A DNA stretch of 64,000 nt, taken from Auriscalpium vulgare (lineage: Eukaryota > Basidiomycota > Agaricomycetes > Russulales > Auriscalpiaceae). Positions within the stretch are counted from its first letter, which is position 1. Each line of letters starts with the position of its first letter. Both the position numbers and the translations under genes were made by a program. The notes under the pieces were generated by a model that was not told the origin of the DNA, ran no database searches, and worked only from the letters and a program-made list of their open reading frames with translations. Where the stretch lies: the NCBI GenBank assembly GCA_019915015.1, contig JAHBBC010000008.1, positions 806,001-870,000 on the forward strand. The letters run 5' to 3'. Shown here in pieces: positions 11,600 through 22,430 of the stretch.

Positions 11600-12997
11600 T
11601 CACGCTTTCGAGTCGGGTTCATCTCGAGGCATGGGCACGGCAGGAGTACGCGTGATTATGTACCCGGTCGTGCGGTAGACGTGGCGAATCCACCTGAACG
11701 GACCCAGAATGAAAGAGTCCTTCCTGCCAACAAGGCGAGAGCGAAGCTTCCAGCTCGTCAACGCGCCGCTCACCTCCGCAAATCGGGACGCGACGACGCC
11801 GATGGGCGGACGCATGCTCGGGTCTTCGTGACACATGTCCGCAACGAGAGGCTCGAGCCATTGGAAGCCATAGTACTTCTAAGGTGCAGAGTGAGAATGC
11901 TTATGTTTGCGTACAAGAGTCATACCTGTACGAAATCTGTGCGCAGCATGTTCCCGAGGTAGTAGATGTCCGTCGGGAAGGGATTGTGTGGCGGGGCATT
12001 AGGGGCATTGCGAAGTTCCGGCGGAGACTTATCACCCCCACGGACTGCACGGTCTACCGGTGCCCCGCGCGCAGGATCATAATAGCGGGACAAGCCAAAA
12101 TCGATGAAATAGTAGCGCGGCGGGCGCTGCGTGCGCGTGTACGACTTTGCGAAACAGTGAAAGTTCTTGGTGCGGTTCAATTTGACTGGGTGAAAGGAGT
12201 TGGGGTACATCCCGCTCGGATCGAGGACGATGTTTTGACCAGTGCAGTCCCTGCGCGCGATCAGAAGTTGCTGCAGCGCATCGAGGATGCCTTACCTGTG
12301 AGCGATATGAAGCTCGTGCATGAATGCAAGCCCCTGCAGTGGATACTGAGTATCGTTTTCTCACACGTCAGGTGAGATGGCGCACCTCAATCATCTGCGT
12401 GGCGAACGCCACGACCTCTCCGAACGTCCGAAATCGAGGATTGTTGTACGGGCGCATTCTAGGAAGGACAAGGAGAGTTGCCTGACTTTCCTCGAGCCGC
12501 ATCGATTCTAAGAGGGGGATGCAGTGGTTCTTGGGATTCTGCCTGTACTTCTCCGAGGAGAACAGCTTCGATAGCTCGAGTTCGTCGGGCGGGCTGGCAT
12601 CAGATAGCTCTTTGAGAATAACCTGCTCTCCGTTCGTCATACGTGTCGCATCGATGACGACCGGAGACTGCGAGGCTTAGTTGCGTAATTCCGATGCTTC
12701 ATAACCGCTCACCATATCTTCGTCTCTCTGCCAATCCTCGAACCAGCTGTGCGGCAGCTTCCAGCGAGACCCGGAGAACTTCCTGTCCTCGTGATACCGA
12801 GGGCGAAGCATGTAACCAGCTGCCTCTATCTTCTTCTGGTTACCAGTCCAGTCTCTTTCAGCCGGATCACGATGCCCAGGGTCTGCGAGCTTGGCACTGT
12901 ACAGAGCTCTGCCTTCTGCTGTATACTCGGCGAACATGCGCTCCATTTCAGCCTCTTGATCGGCGGTGTCCAGGTTTGAGGAGGGTGCGAGGGCCAT
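11600..12997 (-). CDS. Kinase-like protein K, copy 2 (402 aa)
   Basis: The gene is complete in five exons on the complement: 12713-12997, 12386-12667, 12296-12333, 11926-12250 and 11600-11878. Exon lengths of 282, 38 and 325 nt in the middle match the other copies. Landmarks: VILKEL with the presumed strand-3 Lys near residue 114, HRDCTGQN (Asp about 203, Asn about 208), IDFGLS (Asp about 252), SPPELR where APE is expected (an Ala to Pro change relative to copies 1 and 3), and TDIYYLG. No glycine loop is visible. The N-terminal extension is divergent and acidic. The Asp and Asn needed for catalysis are present, but the missing nucleotide loop leaves activity open. It is transcribed away from B copy 2. 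Confidence 0.85.
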
Positions 12998-13561
12998 AGT
13001 GGGGAGCGTAAGGGAGCGTAAGTTGGAGTCGAACGAGTTGGAGATGCTAACAGCGCGTCGGAGCGTGGGATATTGGGAACAACAATGCCGTGTGAGTCCG
13101 CGAACATTGATTGAGCGACTGATAGGAATCGGCGCCGAGCCGTGTTTCGGGCGCGACGCAACGAGAACAAGGAGTTGAAGAAGAACATTCTGATGCAGCT
13201 GGGCAGTGCTTTCAAGGTCAGAAACCATGTCCGCAAATTGCCGCTTGCTTACTAGACTTGGCGTCGTTGGCGAACGTTGTGCTGCAATTATACTGTACTT
13301 CCCAAAGGAGAGGACCACAAAGACCTGACCAGTATGCCGGTGTTGACCCTGATGAGTCCGACATGCACTGAACTTATTTTGCATCTATAAGTACATCACC
13401 ATGAACAGCTTGGTTCCATAGCTTCCCTCTCCTGCAATTAGCGGCCGCATACTCTCCAACTATCCACCTTCGACTAGTCTTCGCCGCTTCTCTGCTGCCT
13501 GTTGCCCATCGTCACTGTCCCTCCTCCGTCTTCCGTATCCGCCTCACGTACCGCTGACAGT
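12998..13561. promoter_or_regulatory. Shared divergent promoter region of K copy 2 and B copy 2
   Basis: A 564 bp gap between divergently read genes. It keeps the K-side GAGCGTGGGATATTGGGAAC block and a B-side TATA-like CTATAA at 13,385-13,390. The CTTCCCAAAGGAGAGGAC motif remains near 13,289, but the adjoining GAGATCTCAATTG of copies 1 and 4 has been lost. Function is inferred by comparison. Confidence 0.45.
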
Positions 13562-14970
13562 ATGACTGTCCCCGGCCTGTCGGATGCCGACAGATTCTTC
13601 TCGACTCTTGCTTCTCACTACGTTATTGCCATGGTGGACAAACTCTCGACAACGAAGCTCTATGACCTGGCGTCAAAGGATCAGGCCTATATGAAATCGC
13701 AGATGCACAAATACTCAAGCCACATGACTCCCAGAATTCTCGAAAAGATCAAAATCGAGATGGGGAAGTGCGTTGACCGGTTCATCACTATTTTGATTAC
13801 TACTAATGAGCTTGCAGTATTGGAAAAGATAGGGATAAGATCTTCAACGAGGTAGATGATGGCTTCACGCCGTTTGTAATGATTCGCAAGTACAAGAAGG
13901 TTCGTAAGTACCAAAAGAAAATTAGGAAGCTGAAGCATCAGGTCCAGGTATGTTCTCTGCGTCCCCCTTCGCGGAGTGCGTATACAATGACGATTTCCTT
14001 GCTGACATGGTCTTCGGCAGATAGCATCAGATAGTGCCATGGCCGCACAAATGCAGGAGATAATACAGCTACAGAGCACTACTGCTGCCGATGGAGAAGG
14101 TCACGTCCAGTCTGAAACGCCAACCAATGGGGCGCCGTCCTCGGACGCTCACATCAAAGTTGCCTTTGCCCTTCCTAGCAATGCTCCCTCCGATGGTAAG
14201 AACTAATTTTCTATTCATTTGAAAGCCGCATTCACGGGAATTTTCAGAGCCAAATATTATGATCAAGGCAACCGTGGACGGTGACCCGGACCATCTGTAC
14301 CTTGCTGAAATTGCCCCGCAATGCTCTCAACCTGTGGAAACGATCGACCCTGCGACTGGGATGCTCGTTCCAACCTGTAAGCTGAGTCCTACGTTTCCTG
14401 GCATGTGCGAGGAGCTGACGCATACCGGATTACGAACACACAGGGCGAGTGACTAATGAAAAAAGTGTAAAGTACAGCGGCGACAGATCTATAAAGGCCA
14501 AGGCCAAGGCAGTGGGTTTGTTCTCCCCGCGTACACTGCAGTTGGCTGATAATTTGCTCGACTCTGTAGCCTCTCCACAAGGTTCCCGGTTTCGACGGAT
14601 CTAGAGCAGCCAAGAAAGCGGCGGTGGGTTTGTTCTCACTGCGCACACTGCAGTTTTCTGACAAGTAGTTCGACAGACTGTCCACAAGCACAAGCCGAAC
14701 ACTCCAAAAGTTTACGCCCACTCAGAGACAGATGCACCTATGGATGCCGCGGACACATCTGACGGTGTCTCTTCTGATGCATCTTCCGATGCGTCTTTTA
14801 ATGCATCTTCCAATGCGTCTTTTGATGCATCTTCCGACGGCCAGACTATCAACGCCCCGGATTTTTCTATCACGTTCTCTGAGAACATCGAGTCTGTGGA
14901 TATGAGCAACTGGCAGGAAGACGATTCCGACACTGAAGTCGATTCCTTGTACAAGAATCATTGGGATTAG
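13562..14970 (+). CDS. B-family protein, copy 2 (unknown function, about 351 aa)
   Basis: Seven exons: 13562-13767, 13818-13947, 14021-14195, 14248-14376, 14444-14511, 14570-14623 and 14677-14970. Removing intron 14377-14443 eliminates an apparent stop and joins the two halves in frame. The N-terminal domain (FSTLASHYVIAMVDKLSTTK) is followed by a strongly basic stretch (VRKYQKKIRKLKH), the GDPDHLY and DPATGMLVP core, and an acidic tail with repeated Asp-Ala-Ser-Ser units. In that tail, codons for DASSDASFNASSNASFDASS form a short tandem array. The protein ends near YKNHWD, similar to YNHWA in copy 4. Family unknown; no membrane or secretion signal seen. Start chosen by alignment with the Met of copies 1 and 4. 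Confidence 0.7.
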
Positions 14971-15119
14971 GCCCAGTGAATGATTCTACGAGTCTGGGTC
15001 TCCGCATAATGCGCTGTTTGAGTATACAATATCGATCGACATGTTCAGAATATGGTACTGGCTAGCCAAGTAGTCCCGCTGATTTGTCGACCGATGTACC
15101 CATTATTTATCTTGAATTG

Positions 15120-15750
15120 TGTAGCCACTAGTAGTCTGAAGCGAACCTTGTTGCGAGTTTTTCGAAGAGCTGCGTGCCGCGTCCTCTCCATATGTGGGAA
15201 CCACTCGCAGGCGACCGTGACGCACATGCTCCGATTCCCAGCCGCAATCCACCGTTCTGAGCCGTCAGCGGAGCCTTAATGGCAGAACCGGCGACGTGGA
15301 CCTTATCCCGCTCGCCGGCTGCCCGCTGCGACAACAATATTCAGTTGTCTACCCTGGAAAGCGAGACTTCACGCTCACCACCGTATGCATGTTCGGGAGA
15401 AGTGCGCTCTTGGTACCGAGAAGGCTCTCCGAGGCTTCGTGCCCCATATTTCCAACGTTGTATAGACCGATACGCATAGGAGCGTCGCCGGGAGCATTGA
15501 ATATGCGTACGCGCTTCTCGTTGTGCTTCGTGTGGATTGCCAGGGCGTGCCTGCATATGTCTGCACTCAGGACAGCTGCCAGCGTGTAAAAGCGCGTGGG
15601 TACCTGTGGGTGCGTAGCTGTCTTGCGGCGCATCACCGTGTCAATAAGGACTGCCACCAGACAAGTTAGTACAAGGAAGATCGAGAAACAGGACAAATGC
15701 CGTTCCCAAAGAGATCAGTGCATTGTACGTTGGAGACGACACACATGGAG
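15120..15750. repeat. Duplicated segment C, copy 2
   Basis: On the complement this copy reads IFLVLTCLVAVLIDTVMRRK as one candidate membrane helix with a basic stop-transfer, then continues open to 15,349. The preceding coding-like stretch NALISLGTAFV lies in another frame, so an indel or an unrecognised splice separates them. It is the best preserved of the C copies but still lacks a full gene model. Confidence 0.35.
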
Positions 15751-17060
15751 CATCGCATCGTCAAGTTCTAGGGTGTTTGCCGGACATGAGGCCTTGAGGG
15801 CGAGATGTACTAGTACGGACGAAAGTTCGGGGCGCGCGCTAGTGAAGTTTAAGTCCTACAGTGACAAAACAATTGGTCAAACCCGACAGCTTCTCCATGA
15901 GACACGCACCAAAGATGACAGCTGTTCAGACGACGCCGTTCGAACGGCAGCAGGGACGGCGGGCGAACGGGTGCACGGCACCAAAAGTCCGCGATGCATT
16001 GGGAACAGACTAGAGATAATCATCAGATAGGCTGGCTTCAATTACAATGCCCGAGGAACGACAGACAAAGAGCGCCCGCGGTTTTGCCAGTGAACTTCAC
16101 ACTATAGGAGCTCGTCATACGGCGGCTCTACTGAAGGTCTACGACTGCATCACAGCATGCCATGAAGTTCTGTTTGGTCGAGCTAGAGTGGGTCAGAACT
16201 CGGCTACTCTGAAACTCGAGAGCAATCTGCAGAAGCTGTGGCCCGCGATTTTTGAATCGTGAGTCCCCGCGCGTACCAATGGCCCGAGCCGATGGGTGCA
16301 TACTCACGCGTATCGTAGCTGCCGATCCGAAAACACTGGAGATAGCGGGAGCTCTCGAATGAGCGTAGGCAGATGTGTCGGACTCGGCTTACTGGCAGGT
16401 TACGAGAGATCAGAAGATTATATACTATGCTCTGTGGCAAGTCGGCGAATCACCTGGCAGTCTATACTAGTACCCTGACCCGCAGATGAGTGCTTCAAGA
16501 CTATGGGCGTGGCAAGGCGTTCCAGACTTGAGCTTGAGCTCGAGGTGGTGGCAGTGGCAGAGGACTTGAGTTCCCACGCATACCGGACGACCCCGAGGTA
16601 TATCCGCCGCCAGCAGCGGCGACGACGACGTCGATGAACGTTCGTTTAGAAACCACATCCTTCCTTCCCTTCCACATTCGGCATGGGACGACCGCTCGTA
16701 AACTGGCCGACGTTTGACGAGGTGTCGCATTAGAGGGGATGAGATGCAGGCGTCCGTGCGATGCATGTTGGCGTACGATGAGCACCCTCTTCTTATATGA
16801 CGTACGCATGTTGACCTCGATTGCTCGTATGAAGCAGCGACCTCTGGGCTGTCATTTGATGTTGCGACGAGCTCTAGCTGGCACTGGGACAATAACGGTA
16901 CATCGCAGCGGAAAACTTGAGAGTACGTGGAAGGTCGCGGAGGACAATTGGACCAGATGTATGAGGTGTGCCATACGGTGCGTCTGTTATCTTCAAGACA
17001 TGCCTAAGGCTACTTTAACATACTCAACTGCCGTCTATCAGCCCGCTTGACTGTGGATCG
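15751..17060. repeat. Duplicated segments E and first part of F, unit 2
   Basis: The stretch is shared with 21,770-22,990, and its 16,100-16,390 part also with 42,175-42,470, where it is inverted. Short frames exist on both strands, but none is preserved across copies. I cannot assign a product. Confidence 0.4.
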
Positions 17061-17084
17061 TAAAAACTGAATGGTCCTATTGCG

Positions 17085-18170
17085 TCGTAGCAGGGCCGAA
17101 TGGCGTGGGCGGGACACGAGGTGCGCAAATCCAGCATGCCCACAGACTCCTGGTTACTTAGTCCTACTCCCTTCCATAGTATTTAACGGCGTGACAGCCA
17201 GCTGCTTTCGCTGCTCAACAGGGCTTTCCCCCCATTCGTTGTCGACCCAGCGCGTGAAATCGGCGAAGCCCTCGCGGACGAATATCGCGCAAAAAGTGCG
17301 TCATCAGTCGCGTTCTGATCTTCCACTTCGGCATTCAATATTCACGTCATTTGTTAGGCGTGCATGTTCTCCTCGGACCGACAACCAACGCAGCCTGGCC
17401 CAGCTTTGCATCATTCTCAGAGGATCCACATCTCAACCGGTCGCGAATGACCAGTTGTACCATCGGTGCGAACGCGCGATTCATTTCCGTCACAGACCAC
17501 ACTGATTGGCTCCGTTGGCAGGCGATGTCAGTCAAAGAGCCCTCTGTGAAGCCTTTCCAGATCTCTGTCAAACAGTCGGATCCGTGGGCCCTCATCACCG
17601 CGGGTATGTTTACGCACAGGCCAGTCTCGCCCCGCATTTGCTCGAAATCGCAGCTACAATCGCTTGAACTGCATCCATGCCTCGGAAGCCCCGTGGCCTT
17701 TAGAAGACCGCCTCCGAAAGGTGCGCGCCGCCGACTGTTCGTGCTTTCAGCACGCTGATACTGCGCAGGAGTGACAAGGACCTGATTATGAGCATCTGGA
17801 GTGGAAGACACAGCACAGTCGAAGCCATCCAAACGGGCCCGGATGTCGACTGCCGACGTATATGTGCACTGTACTCTGTGAGCAGCGTCCTCACTTTGTA
17901 AGGGGGGTCCTGATGTTATCCGCGGGAAGGCAGTCGAGCGCGCTCTCACCGCCGAGCTACTTCCTGGAGACGCCCGCATGCGCAAGGTACACCCACCACC
18001 CTCTCCCACCAGCCACCATCATCCTCAACGTCGCTGCCTCACAGTTGCCCGAGCTCATCTCCCGCGCCCACGCCCTCCTGGCATCCCTTCGACGGCCTCG
18101 AAGCAGACATCGACACCCCCTCCGACCGCATCTTTCGAGCTTCCGAGGCAAACGGACAGGTTACATGCGT
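17085..18170 (+). pseudogene. Relic of a GH3 beta-glucosidase gene
   Basis: Several blocks in order match the N-terminal catalytic domain of fungal glycoside hydrolase family 3 beta-glucosidases: FNGVTASCFRCSTGL from 17,182, EIGEALADEYRAK to 17,295, HVLLGPTTN from about 17,362, FSEDPHL near 17,430, PFQISVKQSDPWALITA to 17,602, DLIMSIWSGRHSTVEAI from 17,779, RGKAVERALTAELLPGDAR to 17,986, and FDGLEADIDTPSD near 18,110. Two introns are still recognisable (17,296-17,357 and 17,987-18,044). Frameshifts separate several blocks. The usual SPLGGRGFE motif is deleted, and the catalytic-Asp segment normally read MSDW is MSIW, so the nucleophile is lost. The C-terminal FN3-like part is not seen. The protein would have hydrolysed beta-linked glucosides. 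It is broken and cannot function. Confidence 0.85.
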
Positions 18171-19285
18171 TGTCTTAGCGCTTCGGAGCCACGGTAGACC
18201 GTACGCCGTGAATTCGGTGTGTGTTTTTGCACAATAATGTCTTAGCTATCCCCGCGCTAAGACCGGCTGTCGTAGGCGCCCGCTGTGCAGTACTCAATTT
18301 TGACCGACACGGCGCCGCAGTCTGACGCCGCCCGCTGGTCAATCGGTGACAGGTTCTGGTAGTTTTCCAAGACCAAAGGATTCTGGGTAACAGGGAGCAC
18401 TGAGCTGAGCATAGAACATACGGTGCGTGCCCCTCCCTTGAGCACTGCGTGACGAAACTGACTGCAAGGTCAATCAGCTGATACATGAACTAAGGATGTC
18501 GGAGTGACCACGGACATGGACTCAACGTATGGGGGTGTAGCAGGTGCGTATATTGTGCCAGTCGCGCGCACCCTGGTATTGATGCGGACCACCAAGAACA
18601 TCCGCCATCGGTCCTCGCCGATCACATCCGGCTTCTCAAACGTTCATCTCGCAGGCTACACGCGACATCTGCATTTGGACGATGGTGCGCGATCGAGCTG
18701 CTGTCCCCGTACTGCGCCGGCCCTTTTCTGACCGTTCTCCGTCTCTGAAAGTCCATCGCACCAGCTATCGGTAAGTAACACTCATAGAGCGCGCGCTATG
18801 TGCACTAAGAACTGCCCGTCACTCAGCTCGATGAAGAAATGCAGCGCGCGCGCCAGAAACTTCAAACCCATGGGAGTCGGCGGAACAGAATGGCCTAAGA
18901 CGGGGCACACCAGAGAACGACTCGTGTGATAGCGTCGGCGCGTGTCTTTCTGTTTGCAATGTCTGGGCTCGTTGTCCATAATGGGCCTGTCAGATGAGGC
19001 CGCCTGCTGAACGAAATTGACGCATACCTAGTGACCGACGTGCCGCGCCCATCATACCAGCAAGTCTCCGTACTCAACAAACACATCCACGGCGCTCCTA
19101 TCCTACATCGGCCTTGACCCCAGCCAAACTTCCCGCTAGAAGGGCCCGCGAAGCGCTCCTCGAGCAGGGGGCAAGTTTGTACACGCGCAGAAGGACGGGT
19201 TGCTTAGTATCGGCGGCAAATTTGACGTGCGGCATATTGAGGAGACAATGGGCTCTTACCTCTTATGGTTATCGGACAACATAAA
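18171..19285. repeat. Duplicated block F, unit 2 (unassigned)
   Basis: This block is a diverged copy of about 23,140-24,000. Matching stretches include the CGTGACGAAACTGAC segment and the CATCTGCAT..GCGCGATCGAGCTGCT segment. Reading frames on either strand are interrupted in one copy or the other. I see relic coding texture but no recognisable domain. Confidence 0.4.
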
Positions 19286-20164
19286 ATAGTTGAGAAGGTA
19301 CGCCGTCCATGTTCACGTTGCTCACTACTCACGATCATTGTTCACTCTTACAGGACTTGGATTTCAGAACGTATCCTCCGTTCCAATTGGGCCGCGCAGC
19401 ACCCAGACCTCGGCGCGCGGCGGTGTTGCGAAGACTGAAAGGAGTAATATTCTAGGACTCTCAGGGCACAAGGCACGGAACTGCAAGACAGGGCGCGGTG
19501 CTGCGTACGTTCGTCTTGATCCCCGCTCTCGTGCCCAGTCTCGCTTACGTCGACGCTGTCCAACAGCAACACCGCGCGCCTCTTTGCAGCGCTCATTACG
19601 AGGGCAACGTCGTCCGGCGTGGTCTTCAATATCACAGCGGGACGCAGGGACACTTTAAGGCGAACAAAAAGCTTGACGGTAGGGGCGCTTCGCATGATTT
19701 CAGGAGGCGAGGTTATTCGGCTACGGCACTAGCCTCTGTGTATCAAGGGCGCTCGGTGTGTACATAGAATGCAATTAGACTGCTTGCACAGAGCGGTTGA
19801 GAAACGTTTCTCTCCAGGCTGTTTATAGAAAGAAGAGGCTAGCAAGCGGCGTGTGGCGTGCATGGCATGATCGATGTCGGCGTTGTTGCGGAGAGGGAAA
19901 AGGTCCGTGTAAAACGCATGAACATGCGAGGAGACCGATGCGACATAAGTATCGCGCAGGCCCACTGCGGACGAAGTTGCACAATTGTCATAGGGCGCCG
20001 GGATGCGTCGCTTGAACTACATCACCGGGAAGTTGGAAACCGCCGAGCCGCCGAGTGAAAGCGACGCGCCGTCGTCAAGTCTACATGAGAACAATCGACA
20101 GAGTGCAATATCGAGTCAAGAACTTCGGGACGTGAAAGTTCACGATCGCACGGGCGCACTCATT
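19286..20164. repeat. Third copy of the middle of block D
   Basis: This segment matches about 9,965-10,815 and 35,600-36,480 and carries several indels. It lies directly upstream of the B copy 3 promoter, in the position K occupies in the complete pairs. This shows that a deletion or recombination fused block D to the B promoter and removed the kinase. No coding frame is preserved across the three copies with confidence. Confidence 0.55.
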
Positions 20165-20503
20165 GTGGAGGAAGAAGGGTGAGTCTGATGAATTGACGCG
20201 CCCATCCGTTGTTGAGTCCGAATCGGGCGTGCGCGACGCCACGAGAATCAACAGGAAGCTCAGCTGATGGGCACTGCTGTTGCAAGGTCAGAGACATGGC
20301 GAACGTCGTATTGTACTAGGCTTCCCAAAGGAGAGAACCCCAGAGATCTCAATTGTTGACCCTTCCTAGTGCGTAGGACGCTGCTATCAGAAGTCGGCGT
20401 GCACTGAACTCATCTTGCATATAAGTCTCCACAGAAACCGGCTTTCTTGCATCGTCCCCGCTCCTGACACTCGCAGTCCTACACTCTCCAAGTGCCCATC
20501 TCC
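20165..20503 (+). promoter_or_regulatory. Remaining B-side half of the divergent promoter
   Basis: It contains GGCTTCCCAAAGGAGAGAAC, GAGATCTCAATTGTTG and the TATA-like GCATATAAG near 20,417-20,425, as upstream of B copies 1 and 4. The kinase-side sequences are gone. Confidence 0.5.
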
Positions 20504-21282
20504 ATGACACAGGATTTAATACGACAACAGAACCTCCATGCTACCTCTGGAAAAGCCCGTGCTCAGTCTGCCCAGCGTGCCCAGCGGAAAGAGCCTCAAC
20601 AAAGTGCGCCGACACCTCGCATTACATTTTCCTTTGTCGCTCCTAGTGGTGCTCCCTCCAATGGTAGGTATCGATTGCTCTTCCTTTGATAGTCTTACTG
20701 ACAAGATCTACAGGCCCAAATGTTGCGGAAGGTGGCCCAGATTATGTGTACATTGGTACTTATACCACACGAAACGACCAAACCTTGGAAATGCAAGACC
20801 CTGCAACCGGGATGCTCGCACCAACTGGTAAGCTGAGCCTTACGTTGCGTGGCATGCGCGAAGATCTGATACATTCTGGATCGCGGACATTGCAGTTCGA
20901 GTGACCACTGAAAGAGATGTAAATGGCGGGCTTTCCTGGGGCGACAGATCTGGAGTGCCGGCCGAGGAAGCGGAGGTGAGTTTTTCCACCGAGCGCCGAA
21001 TTATGTCTTCTGACCACTCGTCCGGCTTTTCAGACTGTCCCCAAGCCGAACGCCCCGGGCAAACACCACGCCCACCCAGACACAGACGCTTCCGCGGATA
21101 CATCCGTCCGCCTCTCTTCTGATGCAGCTTCCGACGGTCCAAGTCTCGACACCCAGGATTTTTATATCGAGTGCATCGACAGTGTGGCGCTGGATAGCTA
21201 TCAGGACGTCGGATCCTATCGGTCTGATCTCGGAGATGATCCCTTGTTCCAGGGTCTGTTTCCACGTGTTGCGCTGTTATAG
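20504..21282 (+). CDS. B-family protein, copy 3, short form (about 200 aa)
   Basis: Four exons: 20504-20663, 20714-20827, 20896-20975 and 21034-21282. The reading frame is open once the intron at 20,828-20,895 (GTAAGC..TTGCAG) is removed. Compared with the long copies, the first two exons (the helical-looking domain and the basic stretch) are absent and a new Met-containing start precedes the region equivalent to exon 3. The small sixth exon is missing too. The core GPDYVYIGTY and DPATGMLAPT remain, and so does a tail with LSSDAASDGPS. Either a functional short variant or an early-stage relic. The intact frame and splice sites favour recent function. Confidence 0.5.
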
Positions 21283-21379
21283 GTTTACGATATTGATTGT
21301 TCAGGGTACGGCGCTGTCACGGGCTGGCCATTTTATTGCGCAGACATGCTATATGATGTGGTAGGATACATACTGATTA

Positions 21380-22430
21380 TCTTGGATATCGTGTAGCGAC
21401 TAGTATTCTGAAGCAAACATTTTCTCGAGTTTTTTGAAGTGCTGCGCGAAGCAGATGATTCAACCCGTCGTGCGCCGGTATTCCATGGAAGGAATGATCT
21501 CCGTCGGAGCGTCGTCGCCGGACATGAGATGCGACGCGCTTCTCGTTGAGTGTCTTGTACTCTGTGGGGATCGCCAGGGCGTGCTTGCATATGTCAGAAA
21601 CCAGAATAGCTGACAGGGTGTAACGGCGTGTGGATACCAGTGGGTGCGTACCTGTCTTGCGGCGCATCAACCGTCGCGATACGAGACGCCACTGAACAAA
21701 ACAAGTAAGAACAAAATTGATAGACGAGACAAATGCTGTTCCCAGAGAGATTAGCGCATTGTACATTCATTGGGAGACGAAAGACAACAGAGCATCGCAT
21801 CGGCAAGTGCTAGTGCGTTGCCCGGACATGAGGGCAAGATCCACTAGGGGGGACGTAAGGACGGGGTGCGCGCTAGTATATCTTCCTACAGTGACACAAG
21901 AGTTAGTCAGAGCGTTACAGCCGCGCCCTCATCCACGCACCATGTTCGATTGAAAATAGTGGCCTGGAGACGGCCATGTAATAGGCTTCACATAGCATGC
22001 GCTCGTCAACGCCGGCTCTCCTGCACGTCCGCCAGAATATATGGCAACAAGCAGTAGAAACAGATCTGCCTAGTCAAGCCAGAACGCGTCAGAACCCGGC
22101 TATGCTGAGACTCGAGAGCGCGCACACGGGCCAATCCGCAGACTGTCGCCCGCATTGTGTGCATACTGAGTCCCCGTGCATACCTATGACCTGCAACAGT
22201 GAGAGCAGATCCAAATAGATCGCAGCTTCCGGTCTTAAAGCACTGGAGACAACGGGAGCTCTCGACTCACGAACCTAGGGCCAGCTGAGGGCGGGCGGTT
22301 GACTGGCGGTCACGGTGTTGCCTGGTCATCAGAAGATTCGGCGCTCTCCAACATCTGGTCAGACTTCCCAAGTCACTTGCGGTGATTTAACCAGTTACTT
22401 TGCGTACCTGCAGGTGGGGGTTTCAGGACT
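21380..22430. repeat. Duplicated segments C (copy 3) and E (unit 3)
   Basis: On the complement, 21,377-21,766 is open and includes ALISLGTAFVSSINFVLTCF as a candidate membrane helix, followed by LMRRKTGTHP. The C-terminal half differs from other copies through indels. The E part, 21,800-22,300, runs in the same orientation as in unit 2. No gene model is convincing. Confidence 0.35.

Noticed and set aside
17347..18009. 220-codon minus-strand frame
   Set aside because: It is antisense to the GH3 relic, whose ordered motifs and introns on the plus strand explain the sequence.
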